Origin: Bacillota bacterium
GTDB lineage: Bacteria; Bacillota_E; JAJZYS01; JAJYTV01
Assembly: GCA_021845645.1 (NCBI GenBank)
Contig: JAJZVM010000013.1
Span: 24,470-88,469, forward strand
Direction: 5' to 3'
DNA length: 64,000 nt
This document shows, one piece after another, positions 1-9,393 of the stretch (positions are counted from its first letter, which is position 1; each line of letters begins with the position of its first letter). Below the pieces are notes generated by a model that had not been told where the DNA came from, made no database searches, and saw nothing but the letters and a program-made list of their open reading frames with translations. The translations under genes and the position numbers were made by a program.

Positions 1-1747
1 TGAAGGGTCCGGGCAGGGTCGCCCCGCCTTGCCTGAGGTAGTTGACGAGGTCCTGGGCAAGCGCCGCGACGTCCGGCGTGCCGAGACCCGTCACCGGATC
101 CCAGCCGGGTCCGGCGTTCCACTGGCCGTTGGTGCCCTGGGTGATGTCATGGAAGGGCGAGCTCGCCTGCCCCGCCACGCTGTAGAGCGCGGGTGCGACG
201 AAGCCGAGGCCGGAGCCTCCCGTCTGCGCCTTCGCCATCTGGTCCATGTCGGCGTAGATGCCGGCCCAGCTCGGCGCCCCGAGGCTCGTGCCGAGGAAGC
301 CCCACCACGCGCTCTGCCAGTAGCCGAGATACCCGAAGGCGTTGAGGGCGATGTCCGGCACGCCGCGCATGCCTGGAAGGTACGGCACGCTCGGCGTGAT
401 CAGGGTCGAGGGAGTGTATGCCTCCTGCGCCGCTACGGCCCAGGGCGGCGCCGCGAACTGGGTCGAGTAGCCGCCGGTGCTCGCGGTGTAGAACTGGTTG
501 AAGGGGGCCTGCCCCCACGCCTTCTCCGCCGCGATCGTGCCGTCCTGGTTCAACGAGAGCTGCGTGCCGCCGACACCCAGGATGTAGGGATCGGAGGCGG
601 GATAGATAACGTTCAGGTCCTGGACGTCACCGTCGCCCGCGGCGGCGAACATCGTGATGCCCTGTGCGGCGACGGCCGCGAAGAGCTGATCGAGCACCTG
701 GTTCGACTCTGGTGGCGCCTCCCACTCGGGGTAGCCCCAGCTCGTCGTGATCACGTTCGGTGTGGCAAGTCCTTCCGTGCCTGCCGCAAGCGCGGAGTAG
801 ACGTCGTAGAGGGACTGCTGGAAGTCCAGCACTCCTAGATCCCCTACCGCGACCTCCTGCTGCGCCCCTGGCGCGAAGGCGTGGGACCACTCGACATCCA
901 CCGAGGTCTCGTCCGAGCCGCCCTGCCCTGCGGCGGAGCCGGTCGGGTCGATGACCTGGAACGGTGCCCCGCCCACGAACTGGTTCGCCGGCAGGCCCAT
1001 CTGCGTGTTGAACGCAGCGACGTCGCTCGGGTCGTACTCGGCCCAGGTCGCGACGGCGATCGTCTCGCCCTGGCCGTCGTAGCCGTTCTGGAAGAGCGGC
1101 GTGACATGGTACGCCGTCTGCATCTCAAGGGCCGTGTGGTTCAGGGCGTCGAAGGAGGAGCCCTTCACCGCCCCCTCGACCTTGAGCATGCTCAGCGGCT
1201 GGATCAGGGTATCGAGGCCGAGGACGCCTGTCACCATGCCCTGCAGTGCCGCCGGGATGCTGAGGCCGCCCATCGGCAGGTATCCCTTGTGGCCCTGGTA
1301 GGTGTAGTTCTCGAGCTGCGTGCGGAACGCCGCGTCCACCTGCTGGGCCGTGCCTTCGAACGTCAGGGCGAGACCGTCCGGCTCTTCACCGAGGTAGACG
1401 AAGCCCTGGCCCTGGAGGTACTGCTGCACCGCGGTGACATCCGAGGGGCTCGCGCCGTACTGGGCCGCCACCTCCTGGGTCGAGATCTGCACGTGCCGCT
1501 CAGCGTTCGTCTTGGCGGCATGCATGAGTCCACCGGAGTCCTGGGACGCCAGGCCGACCAGGAATCGCACCTGCTGGTCCCCAGGCACCGCACCCGTCGG
1601 CGTGGCGAGGTGCTTCTGGATCAATGGGCTGACGCTTCCCGGCAGGCTGGCGTACCCGACGGACCCTGCCGCCGCCGCCACCTGCATGCCGACGGCGAGC
1701 ACCAAGAGTCCGCTCGCCGAGGCCAGGAGCCTGCGAATGATGCGCAG
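1..1747 (-). CDS. Sedolisin (S53) acid serine-carboxyl peptidase, 3' end outside window
   Basis: Secreted endopeptidase of the sedolisin/kumamolisin family, which works at acidic pH. The minus-strand frame is open through base 1, so the stop lies outside; about 582 codons are visible. Order: signal peptide (residues ~1-30), activation prodomain (~35-200, removed autocatalytically in the family), catalytic domain. Placed residues: Glu280 and Asp284 in DETSVDVEW, oxyanion Asp372 in AAAGDGD, nucleophile Ser488 in GTSLGAPSW, and a calcium-site region FHDITQGTNG near the end. No ATG lies between the upstream in-frame stop and the signal peptide. CTG at 1747, with GGGGGAGG about 8 bases upstream, or ATT at 1738 is the likely start, which would be unusual. 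A second, shorter sedolisin lies at 39763-40968. Confidence 0.9.
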   Translation of the reverse strand, partial: MRIIRRLLASASGLLVLAVGMQVAAAAGSVGYASLPGSVSPLIQKHLATPTGAVPGDQQVRFLVGLASQDSGGLMHAAKTNAERHVQISTQEVAAQYGASPSDVTAVQQYLQGQGFVYLGEEPDGLALTFEGTAQQVDAAFRTQLENYTYQGHKGYLPMGGLSIPAALQGMVTGVLGLDTLIQPLSMLKVEGAVKGSSFDALNHTALEMQTAYHVTPLFQNGYDGQGETIAVATWAEYDPSDVAAFNTQMGLPANQFVGGAPFQVIDPTGSAAGQGGSDETSVDVEWSHAFAPGAQQEVAVGDLGVLDFQQSLYDVYSALAAGTEGLATPNVITTSWGYPEWEAPPESNQVLDQLFAAVAAQGITMFAAAGDGDVQDLNVIYPASDPYILGVGGTQLSLNQDGTIAAEKAWGQAPFNQFYTASTGGYSTQFAAPPWAVAAQEAYTPSTLITPSVPYLPGMRGVPDIALNAFGYLGYWQSAWWGFLGTSLGAPSWAGIYADMDQMAKAQTGGSGLGFVAPALYSVAGQASSPFHDITQGTNGQWNAGPGWDPVTGLGTPDVAALAQDLVNYLRQGGATLPGPF

Positions 1748-1777
1748 AGCCGTTCCCTCCCCCTCACAGTCTTACAG

Positions 1778-1792
1778 GGTGACTCTGTCACC
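1778..1792. promoter_or_regulatory. Perfect inverted repeat upstream of the sedolisin start
   Basis: GGTGAC-TCT-GTCACC is a perfect 6+6 inverted repeat centred about 38 bases upstream of the proposed CTG start. It could be an operator or a small mRNA hairpin next to the ribosome binding site. No -10/-35 pair was recognised around it. Confidence 0.35.
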
Positions 1793-2106
1793 GGAGGGAG
1801 CCCTGGCTCTGTCGCTCGGGACCGGCGAATGGCGGCGGCTTTGCCCGGCTGCCGTCGCATGCGCGCCGCTAAGGGCAGGTGCTGCTGGGCTGTGCGGAAC
1901 CGAGGCTAGCGATCGCCGTCCAAGAGGAGTGACCGCCCACGATGATCCAAGGGCCGGGCGGTGGTGCCTGGCTCGGGGGCTGGGCACCATCGTGCCGTTC
2001 GTACTGCTCGGAATGTCGCCCGCCCGGCGCCGCAGGTGCTCTCTGATCCACGTAGAGATCTCAGAGGGCTGGGGGCCGCATCCGCGCGTCTCGGCGATGA
2101 CAGGCG
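1793..2106. other. Gene-free spacer with a hairpin
   Basis: No supported gene. It separates the sedolisin start from the 3' end of the neighbouring SLH gene and must hold the sedolisin promoter, which I could not place. The one clear structure is a TGGTGCC/GGCACCA inverted repeat at 1962-1989. Confidence 0.4.
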
Positions 2107-2136
2107 AAGGGCGCGCACCCGGCGGCGCGCGCCCTT
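2107..2136 (-). terminator. Hairpin after SLH protein gene 1
   Basis: AAGGGCGCGC pairs perfectly with GCGCGCCCTT across a 10-base loop, starting 33 bases past the stop of the 2169-6281 gene. There is no good T-run on the minus strand, so termination is likely but not certain. Confidence 0.5.
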
Positions 2137-2168
2137 GGAGGTTTACTGCTATCGGGCCAGGGACATCC

Positions 2169-5100
2169 CTAGTAGGTCAGTTTCAGGATGACCTGACCGG
2201 TGCCGTTCGTCGGCTCCGGGATCGTGAGCGTATCCGTGTAGGAAGTGCCGCCAGAACCGCTCGTCGTGTAGGTGAACGCGACGGAGCCGCCCGATAGCGT
2301 GAGGTTCAGGGTGGTGTTGCCGGAGGAGCTGCCGAGGTAGGAGCTGGAGTTCGTGCCCTGGGTCAGGGTCAGGGTGAACGTCTGCGATGACGTGGTCCCC
2401 GACGTGATGAAGTTGCCGAAGGCGTCCACGAGCTGGATCACGCCCTGGTAGGTGGTGCTGTTGCTGAGGCCCGTCATGTCGGCTCCGTACGTGGCTCCCT
2501 CGACGGTGGCGAGCGTCCAGGGGCCGCCCTGGTAGGCCGGAGCCGGGAACGGCGTATTCGGACTCACGCTGCCTGTAGGCGCCTCGAGGGCGAGGTATGC
2601 GGGATCCGCCACGGACGGCGTCTCTGCAGCGCTTGCCGTCACCGCGCTCGAGGCGGTGCTGAGCTGGAAGGTGAGGGTCTGCTTGGTCGCCGAGGTCAGC
2701 ACGACCGGCAGGTCTGCCGAACCGTTCGTGAAGCTCAGCGAACCGAGGTCACCGGCCCCTGTGCCGGCGGGGATGACCACAGTGGTGCTCGGGTTCGAGC
2801 CCGAGGAGGTCGTCGCGCCTACGCCAAAGGCCGTAGGCTCGGCGCCGTTCGGCGCGACCGCCAGGCCGCCGACCGTCAGGCTCACCGAGGAGCTGAACGA
2901 TCCGATCGCCGGGTTGCCGAAGAGGTCTACCGCGTTGACCTGGTAGCTGTACGCCGTCCCGACCACGGTGTTCCCGGATGGGGTGGTGACGCTGGTGATG
3001 GTAGCCGGTGCCGCGCTGACGACGGTCACATTGCCGCTCGAGGCCACCGCCGAGGTGCCGTTCACCTGCAGGTTGATGCTGGCGTTCTGCTGCGCGTCCA
3101 CAGGCTCGATGTAGAGATCGGCGACGCCGTTGCTGAAGGTGAGATCGATCGTACCCGTGCCGGCCGCGCTGAGCGACTGGCCCCCCGTGATGTTGCCGTT
3201 CGAGTCCTCCGACGCGCCGACGATGGCGTCTGCCCCGTTCGGCGCTTGCGCGAGGAGGTCGATGCCCCCTGTGGGAGCCGTGATCTCCACCGAAAACGTG
3301 CCGTTCAGGGCATTGCCGTACTGGTCCTGGGACGTCAGCTGGATCGTCTCCGGCTGACCCGCGAGGACGTTGGTCGGCAGGCTCGAGACGCTCAATTTCG
3401 TCGGGGTCTGCTGGTAGGTCGCCGTGAGGTAGTACACGTTCGTCGTGCCGTTCACGTACCAGAAGGGCTGGGACGTGGTGCCCGCTGCGACGCTGTAGGT
3501 CGTAACGTTGGCGTTGTACGGGTCGTTCGGCCGGAAGCTGCCACCGAGGCCGCCGTCTGAGAGCACGGCCGTAGAGGCGTAGGGGGCCACGGTTGGATTG
3601 CCCTGGGCATCGACCGGCTCGAGGTAGACCTCGACCGGCGTGTTCGACACGACGCTGATCCCGCTGCCGCCGTGCGAGGCCAGGGTCGAGACATTCGTCC
3701 CCGTTGTGCTGAAGAACTCGAAGCCGGTGAGCTCGCCCGGCAGGATCATCATGGGTATGGTCGTGGTCGGCCCACTGCCGATCGAGGCGTCCTGCGCGGT
3801 GATGTTGAGCTGACCTGCCGCCCACGCCGTCCCGGCGACGGTCGCCTGGCCGCCGCTCAGCTGTACCGTCCACTGGTTCGTGCCAGTCTCCGGTACGGAC
3901 CCGCCGCCCGCATAGACGAGCCCAGTGAGCGATCCGGCACCACTGAAGGTGAGCGTCACCTTGTCGTTCGTGCCCACAAGGTTCTGATACTGGTCCAGGG
4001 CCTTGATCGTCAGGCTGACGCTGTCACTGGACGTCGCCACGTAATTGCTGCTCACATAGGTCCCTGGTGAATCGCTTCCCTTGCCTGTGTCGAGCGGCGT
4101 GACCTGGATCGTGGTCGCAACCGTGCTCTGTACCGTCACCGTCGGCTGGCTGGCGGGCGTCTTGCTACCGCCGTTGATCGTCGCCGCGACGTCCACCGTA
4201 TACGTCTGCCCGACGTAGGGCGGCACGGAGACGGTGGCGATGAACTGCCCGCTCGCGTTGGTGTAGCCCGACGTTGCACCGAGCGTTACTGGATACGTGT
4301 TGCTCGTCGCGCTCGTGAGCATCACCGGAATGCCGGACTGGCCGACCGGGTTGCCATAGAGGTCCACCGCCTGCACCACCACCGTGGTCTGCGGGTTCAA
4401 GGCGCTCACAAAGGTGCTGCTCATGGTGGCGGTGATGCCAACCACGGTACCAGCCGTGACTTGGAAGGGATCGGACGAAGAGCTGGAGAGCGCCTGCGTC
4501 GGGCTCGTCGCCTGCACGGTGTAGGTGCCGACGCTGCCCGAACTCCCGTAAACGGTCAAGATGAACCTGCCGTTGGCCATGGCACTGGTGTCGAGATAGC
4601 CTCCCAGTGTCGTGCTCTGCGGCTGGCCGTCGACGTAAATGTTCGTCGCCAAGGTGCCGGAGCTGTTCTTGACGCTGATCAGGACCGGAATGGCATCGCT
4701 GACGGGGTAGCCGTGGGCGTCGATGGCTGAGATGCCGTAGGTGAGTCCCGTGGCGCCGCTCGTCTGCGCGAGCGACGTTGTGGCTGGCGGGTAGAGGCTG
4801 ATCGCCGACGGAACACCCGCGACCACCGCCTGCATGGTGGCCGTCGCGGTGGCCAGGCTTGTGCCTGTAGTGGACAGCGTGATGGTACCCGTCTCTCCCT
4901 GGATGTCCTGGACGGTGACGGTGGCATACGGCGCATTGACTCCAGCCTGCCCGTTGCCGCTGTAGACGAAGTTCTCCGCTGCGGTGCTGCCGCCCACGAA
5001 CGTGGCCGGCCCACTGATGGCCACCGTAAAGGGATAGGTGCCATATAGCATCGGCTGACCGCTCTGGTCCAGCACCTGGACCTTGATGACCTCGGTGGTA

Positions 5101-6281
5101 CCAGAGCTGTTCACGGAAATGTACTGCGGTGCGGAGATCGACAGCGTCGCAGCAGTCTGCAGCGAACTCGTCACTGTCGCCGTCGTCTGGTCGGCGGAGC
5201 CTGAGATTGCCGGGTCGGTCGCGGTAAGGGTCGTCGAGGCTCCTGGAATGTTGCCGCTCGTGACCGTAAACGTGGCAACGCCGCTCACCGCGGTCGTTGT
5301 ACCAGGGTTGATCGCCGAGATGGCACCCCCGCTGCTCGACGTCAAGGTAATCTGGTCCGTGTTGTCGCTGGCCACGATGTTGCCATTCTGATCGAGGATA
5401 TCCACCGTCACGGTGTACTGCGAATACCCATTTGCGGCGATCTGCGCAGGCGTGACGATCTTGAGCGATGCTGGCGTCCCGTAGACGTCGATCGTCGCCG
5501 TGCCCGTGACCGTCCCACCAGACATCTGGTACTTGCCTGTGACCGTGTACACGCCGGGACTGCTCGCCACGAATACATTCCCGGCAATCAGGGCGTTCGT
5601 GGACCCTAGGGAGTACGTTACCTGCGCACCGGGTACGGCTGCACCTTGTGGGTTCTTGACGACCGCGCTCAACTGCACCTGCTGACCTACGCCGACGTCC
5701 TGGGCAGAAGCGCTGACCGCGATGCTCCACGCTCCCTGGCTCACCTGCGACGCGGTGAACTTCTGGAGGAAATGCGGCGTGTCCGCGGTTGTGATGGCCT
5801 GGTTCGGCAGGAAGGATCCATTCGGGTATCCGGAGATGAGACCGAGCTTCACAGCTTCGTTAATATAGCCCCTGGCCCACGCAGGAATACCTCGATCATC
5901 CTTGAACGTCGTAGCCTGCGACGCCAGGGCCTGGGCCGCAGCCCCATCTCCCAACGCCAGCACTTCGATCTTTGCGATCTCCTCGCGTGTCAGATTGCCG
6001 CTCGGATCGAAGATGCCCTGCCGCACACCTGAGATGATGCCAGCCTTGTAGGCGGCTTCGATGTACCCGAAGTACGGGCTCGAGGATGGCACATCGCTGA
6101 AATCGGAGACTTGCGGGTAGACGGGTTGGATGTTGTCCGCACGATCGAACTCATAGATGAATTGGGCACGACTGACCGAGGGCAGAACTGCTGCCGATGC
6201 CGACGTTGTGTTGCCAAGGGTGGCGGCCAGAGTTAGCAGCGACGCGGACACATAGGTTAGAAGGACACGTCGTTTGCGCAT
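2169..6281 (-). CDS. SLH-domain giant surface protein 1 (Ig-like repeat array)
   Basis: Exported cell-surface or S-layer-type protein of 1370 aa. ATG 6281 is chosen over the upstream ATG 6338 because GAGGAGG sits 8 bases before it and the protein then begins with a signal peptide (MRKRRVLLTY...ASA). Residues ~35-185 hold SLH domains, the module that binds pyruvylated secondary cell-wall polymers: FSDVPSSSPYFGYIEAAYKA, then GIFDPSGNLTREE, then a second SLH at TTFKDDRGIPAWARGYI. The rest is beta-rich, Ser/Thr/Gly/Val-rich bacterial Ig-like (Big_1/invasin-like) repeats with VLDQSGQPMLYGTYPFTV-type blocks also found in the next three genes. It is about 360-410 residues longer than its paralogues, with the extra length at the C-terminus. 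There is no LPXTG anchor. It ends LKLTY. Function beyond surface attachment is unknown. Confidence 0.88.
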   Translation of the reverse strand: MRKRRVLLTYVSASLLTLAATLGNTTSASAAVLPSVSRAQFIYEFDRADNIQPVYPQVSDFSDVPSSSPYFGYIEAAYKAGIISGVRQGIFDPSGNLTREEIAKIEVLALGDGAAAQALASQATTFKDDRGIPAWARGYINEAVKLGLISGYPNGSFLPNQAITTADTPHFLQKFTASQVSQGAWSIAVSASAQDVGVGQQVQLSAVVKNPQGAAVPGAQVTYSLGSTNALIAGNVFVASSPGVYTVTGKYQMSGGTVTGTATIDVYGTPASLKIVTPAQIAANGYSQYTVTVDILDQNGNIVASDNTDQITLTSSSGGAISAINPGTTTAVSGVATFTVTSGNIPGASTTLTATDPAISGSADQTTATVTSSLQTAATLSISAPQYISVNSSGTTEVIKVQVLDQSGQPMLYGTYPFTVAISGPATFVGGSTAAENFVYSGNGQAGVNAPYATVTVQDIQGETGTITLSTTGTSLATATATMQAVVAGVPSAISLYPPATTSLAQTSGATGLTYGISAIDAHGYPVSDAIPVLISVKNSSGTLATNIYVDGQPQSTTLGGYLDTSAMANGRFILTVYGSSGSVGTYTVQATSPTQALSSSSSDPFQVTAGTVVGITATMSSTFVSALNPQTTVVVQAVDLYGNPVGQSGIPVMLTSATSNTYPVTLGATSGYTNASGQFIATVSVPPYVGQTYTVDVAATINGGSKTPASQPTVTVQSTVATTIQVTPLDTGKGSDSPGTYVSSNYVATSSDSVSLTIKALDQYQNLVGTNDKVTLTFSGAGSLTGLVYAGGGSVPETGTNQWTVQLSGGQATVAGTAWAAGQLNITAQDASIGSGPTTTIPMMILPGELTGFEFFSTTGTNVSTLASHGGSGISVVSNTPVEVYLEPVDAQGNPTVAPYASTAVLSDGGLGGSFRPNDPYNANVTTYSVAAGTTSQPFWYVNGTTNVYYLTATYQQTPTKLSVSSLPTNVLAGQPETIQLTSQDQYGNALNGTFSVEITAPTGGIDLLAQAPNGADAIVGASEDSNGNITGGQSLSAAGTGTIDLTFSNGVADLYIEPVDAQQNASINLQVNGTSAVASSGNVTVVSAAPATITSVTTPSGNTVVGTAYSYQVNAVDLFGNPAIGSFSSSVSLTVGGLAVAPNGAEPTAFGVGATTSSGSNPSTTVVIPAGTGAGDLGSLSFTNGSADLPVVLTSATKQTLTFQLSTASSAVTASAAETPSVADPAYLALEAPTGSVSPNTPFPAPAYQGGPWTLATVEGATYGADMTGLSNSTTYQGVIQLVDAFGNFITSGTTSSQTFTLTLTQGTNSSSYLGSSSGNTTLNLTLSGGSVAFTYTTSGSGGTSYTDTLTIPEPTNGTGQVILKLTY

Positions 6282-6360
6282 GATCAATGCCTCCTCGAAC
6301 CGACACATTCCAACTTTTATGTTATGCGTGTTGTGCACCGAAGTTGACCAAGGAACCGTT

Positions 6361-6390
6361 GGCCCGGAGGGAGATGCGGCCCTCCAGGCC
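6361..6390 (-). terminator. Hairpin after SLH protein gene 2
   Basis: GGCC(CG)GAGGG and CCCTC(CA)GGCC can pair in the 119-bp gap below the stop at 6401. It is imperfect and lacks a strong T-run, so it may be a processing or partial termination site. Confidence 0.4.
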
Positions 6391-6400
6391 CCTCAAGGTT

Positions 6401-9271
6401 CTAGTTGGCCACTATATGGTACGTACCCGTTGCGCGCGCTGTGTAATAGACGATCTGCTGCGCCTGCCCAGCGTACATCTGAAAGCCGGTAATCGCAGCC
6501 CCGCCAGGCGACAGGCTGAACATACCCCCACCCGCCGAGTCGGACAGTTCGATGGTGGTCGCGACGGTCGGAACGGTCGGGTTGCCGTACTCATCCACAG
6601 GCGTCACCAGAAGTTCCTGCGGGACGCCTGCCTGGAATGTCTGGTTGGTTGTCGAGACGTTTACTCCGCTGCCGTTGAAGACATCGTACTGCCATACGCG
6701 TCCCGCGACGACCGTGAAGTTTGCAGACCCGGCGGCGGTGGTGGACACCGAAGTGTCCTTGACCGTGACGCCAGTAGTCCCTGACGTCTCGGCGGTTGCC
6801 GTGATCAGGTCCGAACCGGTGGGCGTCAGGCGATCCGTCCAATCGTTAGTGCCGGAAAGCTGCGTGAGGTAGCCGCCTGTGCTGAAGATTGGCACCAAGC
6901 CAGTGTTCGAGAAGTCTATCTCGACGTTGTCCTGGCTCGAGATCTTGTTGCCGTACGGATCAAGGCTCTGCACCGTGATCTGGACGGTGTCACTGGCCTG
7001 CGCCGTGCTGCCGCTATGTAAGTAGGTGCCGGACGAGTCGCCGCCCTGATAGACGGTGTTGAACGCAAGCGAGAGCGTGGCTGCTACGGTGTTCGCTACA
7101 GTTACGGAGGCCGCCGTCGTCCCCAGGCCCGATGCGCTGACGTCCACAAGGTAGGTGTTTCCGACGTATACCGGCGCCGTGGCGGTGACGGTCGCCACGC
7201 CGTTTACCGTCGCAGCGCTTGTGGCACTCAGGGTGACGCCTGGCGCAGTGTTGGAGGAGGCGTTCGCAAAGGTCACGACAGTACCGCTTGACGGCACGGT
7301 GTTGCCGAATTGGTCCTCAAGTGTCGCCGTGACCGGAGTCGATGGGTCTGCGATAGGTACGCTGGCCGCTGCCGTCACAACAAGGTGCGTGACGGGACCC
7401 GGCGTCTCGGTGAAGCTGACCGGGTTCGCTGCCGAGATGCCGCTCTGCTCGGAGGATACTGTCACCGTGTAGATGCCGGCATCGGCACCGCCCATCGTGT
7501 CTGTGAGGGTGAACTTGCCGTTGCTCGCTGCTACGGGATCCAGTACTCCGCTTGAGCTCTGGGTATAGCCGTCTACGCGGATGTTCGTGGCGATGACACT
7601 GTTGCGTTCGACCGTGATGTCCAATGTCGGAGTCGCCGCGGTCGGATAGCCGTTGCTGTCAACCACGGCCACGCCAAAGGTGATGCCGATCGCACCCTGA
7701 GCTTCAGAGAAGGATGTCGTAGTCGGAGGGGTCACAGCGATTCCGCTGGCTGCACCACCGACCACGGCCTGCATGGTCACGGACTTCGCCGGGAGATTGG
7801 TGGCCGTGACGGTGACCGTGACGGGACCCGTCTTGTCTTGGAGCGAGACGATGGGAACCTGCGTCACATCGGAAGTCGTCACACTGCCAGCGCCGGTGTA
7901 GAAGAACTCCTGCTGACCGGTCGCACCGTTGCCGAAGGTGGCCGGGCCCGAAAGCGCCACTGTAAAAGGTACGCTGCCGAATAGCATCGGCTCTCCCGCT
8001 TGGTCGAGCACCTGCACCGAGAGGTTGGTTGTCGTCGAAAGCGTAGCACTCAGATATTGGGGCGCCGTCACAGCGAGCGACGCCGCGGTACCCAACGCGG
8101 ATGTGACCGTCAACTGAGCGGCTGTCGGGCTGGACAAGGGAGCACCCGTGCTCGAGTATTCAACGGCATAGAAGGTGTCGCTCTGTCCCGCCACGAGGCC
8201 TGACTGGACGGTAAAGTCCGCGGCCCCGTTGACGAAGCTGGCTGTGGTACCATCGCTGAGCGCGGCCGTCAGGTTGATCGGCGTCACCGCATTGTCCGAC
8301 GGCGTAAGGATTTTGGTGGCACCCTGGTAGGTCGTGTAGTAGAGGGCTACGTTGCCCTGGGCATTTTGGACGACGTTCCCGTACTGGTCGACAGCCTGAG
8401 CTTCGATGGTCGTCGTCTGCTCGCCGTCGGCTACGATACTGTTGAGAGATTTCAGCCGCAACGCGACTGGACCGCCGTAAACGGATACAGTAGCTGTTCC
8501 CGACACTCCCTGCCCTGCCGTGGCACTGATGGTGTAGGTCCCCGGCTGTGACGCGATCATCGAACTGCCGCTGATGATGGCGTTGCCGCCGGCGGCAGTG
8601 TAGGTGACCGTGGCGTTAGGCAGGACCTGACCCGCAGCATTCTTGACGATCGCCGACAACGTGGTGATCTGGCCGACCGCCACAGATGTTGGGCTGGCCG
8701 TGACAGCGATGCTGTACGGCTGCGAGGACGACGCGCTGGCGGAGTACACCGTCGTGAACTGCTTGATGAAACTCGCCTGCCCAGCCGGAGTGACGAGGGC
8801 GCCCGGCACGAACGTGTCGTTGGCGTAACCCTGCACCAGACCTAGGCGGACCGCCTCGACCACGTACCCCCGTGCCCAGGTTGAGATGGACGCGTCGTCC
8901 TTGAAGTTGGTGGCCGTGCTGATGAGGCCTTGTGCACTGGTAGCGTCGCCGAGTGCTGTCACCTCGATCTTCGCCATCTGCTGACGCGTGAGGTAGCCGT
9001 TGGGCGAGAAGACGTCTGCGCTGATCCCCTGGATCCAGCCACGCTGATACGCCGCTTCGATGTACCCGTAGTAGGGGTTGCTCGTCGGCACGTCCTGGAA
9101 GTTTGGCTGAGCCGGATTTACAGGCTGAATGCCCATGGCCACATCAAGGGCGTAGACAAACTCCGCCCTCGTCGTGTAGGCCGCAGCCGACGCGGATGCA
9201 CCGGCGGCTGAGGTCAGCGAGAGGATGCCTGCAACAGAGGCCACCGCAAGCAAGCGAGCCGGTCCCTTCAT
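6401..9271 (-). CDS. SLH-domain giant surface protein 2
   Basis: Exported surface protein, 956 aa. ATG 9271 (MKGPARLLAVASVAGIL) is preferred over GTG 9286 because GAGGAGG lies 6-7 bases upstream. A signal peptide ends near ASASA. SLH domains lie at ~residues 30-180: FQDVPTSNPYYGYIEAAYQR, GYLTRQQMAKIEV, then NFKDDASISTWARGYVVEAV. Ig-like repeats follow. The block LDQAGEPMLFGSVPFTVALS matches LDQSGQPMLYGTYPFTVAIS of protein 1, showing tandem duplication. Unlike its three neighbours it ends YHIVAN rather than with a terminal Tyr, and it is the shortest of the set. No catalytic domain was seen. Role in the envelope is inferred from the SLH module only. Confidence 0.87.
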   Translation of the reverse strand: MKGPARLLAVASVAGILSLTSAAGASASAAAYTTRAEFVYALDVAMGIQPVNPAQPNFQDVPTSNPYYGYIEAAYQRGWIQGISADVFSPNGYLTRQQMAKIEVTALGDATSAQGLISTATNFKDDASISTWARGYVVEAVRLGLVQGYANDTFVPGALVTPAGQASFIKQFTTVYSASASSSQPYSIAVTASPTSVAVGQITTLSAIVKNAAGQVLPNATVTYTAAGGNAIISGSSMIASQPGTYTISATAGQGVSGTATVSVYGGPVALRLKSLNSIVADGEQTTTIEAQAVDQYGNVVQNAQGNVALYYTTYQGATKILTPSDNAVTPINLTAALSDGTTASFVNGAADFTVQSGLVAGQSDTFYAVEYSSTGAPLSSPTAAQLTVTSALGTAASLAVTAPQYLSATLSTTTNLSVQVLDQAGEPMLFGSVPFTVALSGPATFGNGATGQQEFFYTGAGSVTTSDVTQVPIVSLQDKTGPVTVTVTATNLPAKSVTMQAVVGGAASGIAVTPPTTTSFSEAQGAIGITFGVAVVDSNGYPTAATPTLDITVERNSVIATNIRVDGYTQSSSGVLDPVAASNGKFTLTDTMGGADAGIYTVTVSSEQSGISAANPVSFTETPGPVTHLVVTAAASVPIADPSTPVTATLEDQFGNTVPSSGTVVTFANASSNTAPGVTLSATSAATVNGVATVTATAPVYVGNTYLVDVSASGLGTTAASVTVANTVAATLSLAFNTVYQGGDSSGTYLHSGSTAQASDTVQITVQSLDPYGNKISSQDNVEIDFSNTGLVPIFSTGGYLTQLSGTNDWTDRLTPTGSDLITATAETSGTTGVTVKDTSVSTTAAGSANFTVVAGRVWQYDVFNGSGVNVSTTNQTFQAGVPQELLVTPVDEYGNPTVPTVATTIELSDSAGGGMFSLSPGGAAITGFQMYAGQAQQIVYYTARATGTYHIVAN

Positions 9272-9393
9272 CTTCGTCCTCCTCACGAAAGCGAATCCCG
9301 AGGACTGCTTCAGGGGTCTGACTGTGACATGGATCTGGCTTCATATGGAACACCGCGCCCCGGCAGATGTGATGCGCAGGGAGCAGTACGAGG

